In this document: piece by piece, positions 7,729 to 10,915 of the stretch
Layout of the letters: each line of letters begins with the position of its first letter
How positions within the stretch are numbered: position 1 is the stretch's first letter
DNA from: Faecalibacterium sp. CAG:74
GTDB taxonomy: Bacteria; Bacillota; Clostridia; Christensenellales; Aristaeellaceae
Length of the DNA stretch: 10,915 nucleotides
NCBI GenBank assembly: GCA_000437595.1
Contig: FR899811.1
Coordinates: forward strand, 3,642 to 14,556
Direction of reading: 5' to 3'
Made by a program: the position numbers and the translations under genes
Notes under the pieces: generated by a model
Databases searched by the model: none
The model's input: the letters and a program-made list of their open reading frames with translations, nothing else
Told to the model about the DNA's origin: nothing

Positions 7729-8847
7729 ATGAAAATCCATCGTTTAACTGCCCTGCTGCTGTCCCTGCTTCTGCTGTTTTCCTGCGCATTGTCAGAAAGC
7801 ACCGATGATAAGCTGATGGCGACTGTCAACGGCGAGGAGCTGCGCTACAGTACCTATGTCACCTACCTGACGCAGTACCAGCAGCTGCTTTCCGGCGCGT
7901 ATGACGAGACGGACGAGACGCAGGCCGCCTACATCGAAGACCTTGCGCTGACCACCGCGATTCAGGACATGCTCATCGAGCAGGACATGCGCGCCAAGGG
8001 CTGCTATGACTTCGACGAAGAGACGGAAAACTGGATTCAAGCGCAGGGACAGACCGCCTATGAGACGGCGCTGACAAATGTCGGCGAAACTCTGCGCGCT
8101 GAACTCGGTTACAGCGACGAAGAGGATATGTCTTCCTTCGCCCTGAGCTATGCCAAGGCGCTTGGCGTGACGGTGGAGGATTACATTGCCGTTTACCGCA
8201 AGCAGCGTGCGATGGTGAACTACTACACGGTGCTGCTGGGCGACAACCCGGTGACGGAAGACGCGATTCAGTCCGCCTACGAGACAAACGTGGCGGCAAG
8301 CAAGGAGCGCTTCGAGGGCGACGCCGCGGCATTCGAGACGGCGCTGTATTCCGGCGAAGAAGTGTGGTACAAGCCGGAGGGCTACCGCAGCATCCTGCAA
8401 ATTCTCCTGCCTGCTGAGGGCGACACGGACGAAGCGCGGCTTGAAAGCGTTCAGGCGACGGTGGATGCCATTGACGAGCGGCTCAACGCGGGCGAATCCT
8501 TCCAGACGCTGATGGCGGAGTACAACACCGACGTGGCGTTTTACGATGCGGATTTCCTGACCGTTGGGTATCAGGTGCACCGTGATTCGGTCGTGTGGGA
8601 TGAGAAGTTTGTAGCGGCGGCGTTCAGTGAGCGCATGGCGCAGCCCGGCTGCTGGAGCGACCCGATTGTCAGCGACGCGGGGGTGCACATTCTGTACTAC
8701 CTGTCCGATTCCAAAAGCGGCGCGATTGAGATGACGGATGCGATTCACGATGCGCTGTCGTACACGCTGTATCAGGACATGTGCAGTGAGGCGCTAAGTG
8801 CGCGGCTGAACGAGCTGTCTGATTCTGCCGAAGTCGTTCTCTATTGA
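7729..8847 (+). CDS. Exported SurA/PrsA-like peptidyl-prolyl isomerase (parvulin foldase)
   Basis: The ATG at 7729 is chosen over an in-frame TTG at 7714 because GGAGG (7716-7720) lies eight bases before it and a signal peptide begins there. The 372-residue protein has a hydrophobic leader (about 6-18) ending LFSC at 16-19, a poor lipobox with Phe at -2. It could be a lipoprotein anchored at Cys19 or be cut near ALS-E. The N-terminal part (about 27-200) is helical and SurA_N-like, beginning LMATVNGEELRY, a usual opening for this family. The parvulin-like domain (about 217-328) has ILQILLPAE, DAIDERLNAGESFQTLMAEYN, and near its end WSDPIVSDAGVHILYYLSD. Such proteins help secreted proteins fold outside the membrane. 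Isomerase activity is inferred; several family members act only as chaperones. It lies downstream of the secreted GH3 gene and probably shares its transcript. Confidence 0.82.
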   Translation: MKIHRLTALLLSLLLLFSCALSESTDDKLMATVNGEELRYSTYVTYLTQYQQLLSGAYDETDETQAAYIEDLALTTAIQDMLIEQDMRAKGCYDFDEETENWIQAQGQTAYETALTNVGETLRAELGYSDEEDMSSFALSYAKALGVTVEDYIAVYRKQRAMVNYYTVLLGDNPVTEDAIQSAYETNVAASKERFEGDAAAFETALYSGEEVWYKPEGYRSILQILLPAEGDTDEARLESVQATVDAIDERLNAGESFQTLMAEYNTDVAFYDADFLTVGYQVHRDSVVWDEKFVAAAFSERMAQPGCWSDPIVSDAGVHILYYLSDSKSGAIEMTDAIHDALSYTLYQDMCSEALSARLNELSDSAEVVLY

Positions 8848-8848
8848 T

Positions 8849-8887
8849 GCAGGGGGAATCGCGCCTCCGCAGAGGCGAAACCCCTGC
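8849..8887 (+). other. GC-rich two-tier hairpin just after the foldase stop
   Basis: GCAGGGG (8849-8855) pairs with CCCCTGC (8881-8887), and inside it CGCCTC (8862-8867) pairs with GAGGCG (8872-8877) around a CGCA loop. It starts one base after the stop codon and has no U tract, so it is more likely a 3' stability element or part of a combined termination region than a terminator alone. Confidence 0.55.
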
Positions 8888-8914
8888 CCTGCGGCGCAGA
8901 AATCGCCGTAAAGA

Positions 8915-8962
8915 AAAACCCCGTCTGACCGCTGGTCATCATCCAGCATCAGACGGGGTTTT
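8915..8962. terminator. Bidirectional intrinsic terminator between convergent genes
   Basis: AAAACCCCGTCTGA (8915-8928) pairs perfectly with TCAGACGGGGTTTT (8949-8962) over 14 base pairs, and GCTGG/CCAGC (8931-8935, 8943-8947) forms an inner stem. It ends in TTTT on the plus strand and TTTTTCTTT (8918 to 8910) on the minus strand, so it can serve both the foldase gene and the PRPP synthetase gene coming the other way. Confidence 0.9.
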
Positions 8963-8993
8963 GTCATGCCATCAGGCACTTGCAGGGGGCATT

Positions 8994-9154
8994 ATACTAT
9001 TTCCAAATGAGAATGCGCCAAGATGCGCCGCGAATTTTTCGTTCTGGCTAACGGGAGTGAAATGCAGCGTAGCAGCGCTACGCTAAATGGAACGACCGGA
9101 CGACAGAGCGGAAAAGGCGCAAGCAGATGGCGCAGATGAATTTGAAAATAGTAT
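8994..9154. repeat. About 161-base imperfect palindromic element (REP- or MITE-like)
   Basis: The ends are perfect inverted repeats, ATACTATTT (8994-9002) and AAATAGTAT (9146-9154). Moving inward, CAAAT pairs with ATTTG (9004-9008, 9140-9144), and TGCGCC pairs with GGCGCA twice (9014-9019 with 9129-9134; 9024-9029 with 9116-9121). TTTTC (9036-9040) pairs with GAAAA (9111-9115) and CTG (9044-9046) with CAG (9104-9106). The centre is a perfect hairpin, AGCGTAGC and GCTACGCT (9066-9073, 9077-9084) around AGC. The right end touches the last base of the PRPP synthetase stop codon. There is no room for a transposase, so it would be a non-autonomous repeat or a large structured 3' RNA. The palindrome is seen directly; mobility is inference. 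No gene is supported within 8848-9153. Confidence 0.72.
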
Positions 9155-10356
9155 TAGCCCTGTTCCTGCTCCTGCTTGTAGCGGTTCATCAAATTATGCA
9201 CGCGGTCATACGGCGACAGCAGCTTCGACAGCGAACGGTCGTGGTTCAATGTCGCAATGATATAGGAAATGTACTTGCTCATGTCGGCTTCGATGAACCA
9301 CAGCGCTGCCTGCAATTCGGGTGTGCGGTAGGTCAGGTTCGTGGAAATCACGCCGTCAATCAGACCTTCGTCGTAGCTCTTCTGGTACAGCTCCAAACCG
9401 TTGGTGAACAGCGGGAAGGTAACGGCAGAGAAGATGCGGTTCGCGCCGAGCTCCTTCAAGCGGTGCGCAACCTCAATCATGGATTCGCCAGAGGACAGAA
9501 TATCGTCCGCAACGAACACGTCCTTGCCGTTGACTTCCTTGCCCATGTACTCGTGGGCGACAATGGGGTTGCGGCCGTTGACGATGCGAGTGTAATCGCG
9601 GCGCTTGTAGAACATGCCCATATCCACGCCGAGGACGGAGGCATAGAAGATGTTGCGGTCAAGCGCACCCTCGTCGGGGGAGACAATCATCAAATGATCC
9701 TTGTCCAGCTTCAAGTCCTTGCGGCGCTTCAGCAGTGCCTTGAAAATCTGGTAGCTGGGCATAACGGACTCAAATCCGCCTTCGGGAATCGCGTTGACGA
9801 CGCGCGGGTCATGCGCATCGAACGTGATGATGTTATTCACGCCCATGCGGTTGAGTTCCTGCAGCATCAGTGCGCAGTCCAGGCTTTCGCGGGCGCTGCG
9901 GCGGTGCTGACGGCCGCCGTAGAGCAGCGGCATGATAACGGTAATGCGCTTCGCCTTGCCGCCGACGGCTGCAATGGTGCGCTTCAGATCCATGTAGTGG
10001 TCATCGGGGGACATCGGCACTTCATGCCCGTACATGTTGTAGGTGCAGTTGTACGCGCCGACATCGCAGAGGATGTAGAGATCCAGTCCGCGAACGGAGT
10101 CCTTAATCAGTCCCTTGCCTTCGCCGTTACCGAAGCGCGGGCAGGTTGCGCGCACGAGGAAGTCCTCGCGACCCATACCAGGCGTTGTGGACATATCGCC
10201 CGGCAGGGTTTCTTCCGTGTACTTGCGCCACTTCAGCAGCCACTTGTTCACTTTGTCGCCCATGTCCTCCGTGCCGCGCATGGCAATCAAGCCCAGCGGA
10301 GCAACAGGCGTCGTCAGAAAGGATTCCTCATTCCAGGTACTCACAAAGTCCGTCAC
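9154..10356 (-). CDS. prs: Ribose-phosphate diphosphokinase (PRPP synthetase), long divergent form
   Basis: This cytoplasmic enzyme family makes PRPP from ribose 5-phosphate and ATP for purine, pyrimidine, histidine, tryptophan and NAD synthesis. The 400-residue product shows two phosphoribosyltransferase-like halves: LLYGGRQHRR (144-153) where classical enzymes have PYARQDR, FDAHD (179-183) in place of the DLH motif, SPDEGA (226-231), YKRR (250-253), and the PRPP loop FVADDILSSGESM (281-293). Classical bacterial enzymes are about 315 residues; the extra length is mainly an N-terminal extension of roughly 60-80 residues and a C-terminal tail (KQEQEQ). The start is a GTG, with GAGG ten bases upstream; a second GTG four codons in is a possible alternative. 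It stands alone, convergent to the foldase gene. Given the altered motifs it may be a clostridial paralogue rather than the main enzyme. Confidence 0.87.
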   Translation of the reverse strand: MTDFVSTWNEESFLTTPVAPLGLIAMRGTEDMGDKVNKWLLKWRKYTEETLPGDMSTTPGMGREDFLVRATCPRFGNGEGKGLIKDSVRGLDLYILCDVGAYNCTYNMYGHEVPMSPDDHYMDLKRTIAAVGGKAKRITVIMPLLYGGRQHRRSARESLDCALMLQELNRMGVNNIITFDAHDPRVVNAIPEGGFESVMPSYQIFKALLKRRKDLKLDKDHLMIVSPDEGALDRNIFYASVLGVDMGMFYKRRDYTRIVNGRNPIVAHEYMGKEVNGKDVFVADDILSSGESMIEVAHRLKELGANRIFSAVTFPLFTNGLELYQKSYDEGLIDGVISTNLTYRTPELQAALWFIEADMSKYISYIIATLNHDRSLSKLLSPYDRVHNLMNRYKQEQEQG

Positions 10357-10442
10357 AGACCATCAACCTCATTCCGTCATGTGTCATTTCGGGGCGTATG
10401 TGTGGAGCCGCCAAGGGGGCAAGCCACTTTGCTCAAATTCCT

Positions 10443-10459
10443 TGGAACCGTCCGTTCCA
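10443..10459 (-). promoter_or_regulatory. Palindrome at the predicted transcription start of the PRPP synthetase gene
   Basis: TGGAAC (10443-10448) and GTTCCA (10454-10459) are perfect inverted copies around a five-base spacer, covering about +1 to +17 of the minus-strand transcript. It could be an operator or a 5'-terminal stem-loop. The rest of the ~100-base leader shows no riboswitch I recognise. Confidence 0.45.
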
Positions 10460-10465
10460 CTCCTT

Positions 10466-10494
10466 ATTATACAGCATTTTTTCGCATTATGCAA
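10466..10494 (-). promoter_or_regulatory. Sigma-A-like promoter of the PRPP synthetase gene
   Basis: Read on the minus strand, TTGCAT (-35, 10494-10489) is followed after 17 bases by a perfect TATAAT (-10, 10471-10466). Transcription should start near 10459, giving a leader of about 100 bases. A run of eight T on this strand (around 10505-10512) lies just upstream of the -35 and may act as an UP element. Confidence 0.75.
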
Positions 10495-10615
10495 AGGGAT
10501 TTTACAAAAAAAACGAACGAAATCTTGCATCTCGATAAAATGGTTGTGATTTTTCCAGAAGTACCATCATTCTGATTTCATCGTCTCTTCCTGCTGGATT
10601 TTTGCTCGTTTTCGC
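10495..10615. other. AT-rich spacer between divergent promoters
   Basis: No gene is supported here. The stretch has an eight-A tract near the minus-strand promoter and several T tracts near the plus-strand promoter, which may be UP-like elements or give DNA curvature. TACCATC at 10562-10568 is an inverted match to half of the palindrome at 10642-10658. Confidence 0.5.
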
Positions 10616-10644
10616 TTGACAAACCGCCCCAATTCAGGTACGAT
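10616..10644 (+). promoter_or_regulatory. Sigma-A-like promoter of the YitT-family gene
   Basis: A perfect TTGACA (-35, 10616-10621) and TACGAT (-10, 10639-10644) are 17 bases apart. Transcription should start near 10651. This places the in-frame ATG at 10643 upstream of the transcript and so argues against it as a start codon. Confidence 0.78.
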
Positions 10645-10658
10645 GGTATGTAACCATC
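10642..10658 (+). promoter_or_regulatory. Candidate operator overlapping the -10 box and start site
   Basis: GATGGT (10642-10647) and ACCATC (10653-10658) are perfect inverted copies around five bases. They cover the end of the -10 box and the predicted start site, a position where a bound repressor would block transcription. The regulator is unknown. Confidence 0.45.
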
Positions 10659-10684
10659 TTCATATAATAGGAAGGAAGGATATT

Positions 10685-10915
10685 TTGTCAACCGGTTTTT
10701 CCCGCAAGTCAGCCGCCATGATGATCTTGGGCAGTTCCATCCTCGCGATGGGCATGTGCAACATTCACGCGCATTCCGGCGTTACAGAGGGTGGTGTGCT
10801 GGGACTGACGCTGCTGCTGGAGCATCTGTTCGCCATCTCCCCCGCGCTCTCTGCGCTGATTCTGAACGTCCTGTGCTACGCGCTGGGCTGGCGGACGCTC
10901 GGCCGCGGATTCCTG
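10685..10915 (+). CDS. YitT-family (DUF161) membrane protein, 3' end missing
   Basis: Seventy-seven residues are visible before the right edge. The start is taken as TTG at 10685 because AGGAAGGAAGGA (10669-10680) sits at the right distance; an ATG at 10718 (residue 12) lacks a good site. The first membrane segment is about 12-24 (MMILGSSILAMGM). Then HSGVTEGGVLGLTLLLEHLF matches the family pattern of a small-residue loop leading into a second helix, followed by a third segment (SALILNVLCYALGW) and the usual GxRTLGRxF turn. YitT-like proteins are multi-pass inner-membrane proteins of poorly known function, often with a cytoplasmic C-terminal domain that would lie outside the window. The gene has its own promoter and a probable operator. 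Family assignment rests on the first quarter only. Confidence 0.78.
   Translation, partial: MSTGFSRKSAAMMILGSSILAMGMCNIHAHSGVTEGGVLGLTLLLEHLFAISPALSALILNVLCYALGWRTLGRGFL

Noticed and set aside
7792..8748. 318-residue minus-strand frame opposite the foldase gene
   Set aside because: Antisense shadow of a gene with a signal peptide, ribosome binding site and recognisable domains.
8994..9154. tRNA or other standard RNA gene in the palindromic region
   Set aside because: No cloverleaf, T-loop or CCA-type features; the pairing is one long nested palindrome.
10357..10459. Purine riboswitch in the PRPP synthetase leader
   Set aside because: Only short stems are visible and the conserved purine-aptamer loop sequences are not present.
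9127..10575. 482-residue open frame on the plus strand
   Set aside because: It is antisense to the PRPP synthetase gene, begins inside the palindromic element and runs across the PRPP synthetase promoter; the minus-strand protein has clear family motifs.
10643..10684. In-frame ATG upstream of the YitT-family start
   Set aside because: It overlaps the -10 box, lies before the predicted transcription start, and has no ribosome binding site.

Overview
The window looks like a piece of a Firmicutes chromosome, most likely a gut-type Clostridia with fairly high GC (Christensenellales or Oscillospirales would fit, but the sequence alone does not fix the family). The reasons are strong purine-rich ribosome binding sites, sigma-A-like promoters with 17-base spacers, U-tailed intrinsic terminators, a LytTR/GHKL two-component pair, a domain-swapped GH3 enzyme of a type known from Ruminococcus and Butyrivibrio, and a YitT-family membrane protein. 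There are six complete or nearly complete genes plus one gene cut by the right edge. No rRNA, tRNA, CRISPR array, transposase or phage gene was seen.

Layout. 1-2499: 3' part of a membrane-anchored GH3 beta-glycosidase with its two catalytic domains in swapped order, closed by a terminator. 2631-4884: a self-contained AgrA/AgrC-like two-component operon with its own promoter, a 4-base overlap between the genes and a strong terminator. 4885-7593: a regulatory upstream region and a secreted GH3 enzyme of normal domain order that lacks the usual C-terminal Fn3-like domain. 7602-8847: two large hairpins, then an exported SurA/PrsA-like parvulin foldase with no obvious promoter of its own. 8849-9154: a convergent intergenic region built almost wholly of inverted repeats (a GC-rich hairpin, a bidirectional terminator and a ~161-base imperfect palindrome that looks like a mobile repeat). 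9154-10356 (minus): a long, divergent PRPP synthetase. 10357-10684: a divergent promoter region. 10685-10915: the start of a YitT-like membrane protein.

How they may work together. The two extracytoplasmic GH3 enzymes suggest breakdown of beta-linked oligosaccharides at or outside the membrane. The foldase downstream of the secreted GH3 could help exported proteins fold. The two-component pair sits between the GH3 genes and is a candidate regulator of its neighbours, but nothing in the sequence proves this and its signal is unknown. The PRPP synthetase and YitT genes look like unrelated housekeeping neighbours.

I did not find a convincing wholly new multi-gene system. The most unusual items are the palindromic element abutting the PRPP synthetase stop codon, the large hairpins before the foldase gene, the pairing of two oppositely organised GH3 enzymes around a signalling operon, and inverted repeats lying at the predicted transcription start of three separate promoters.
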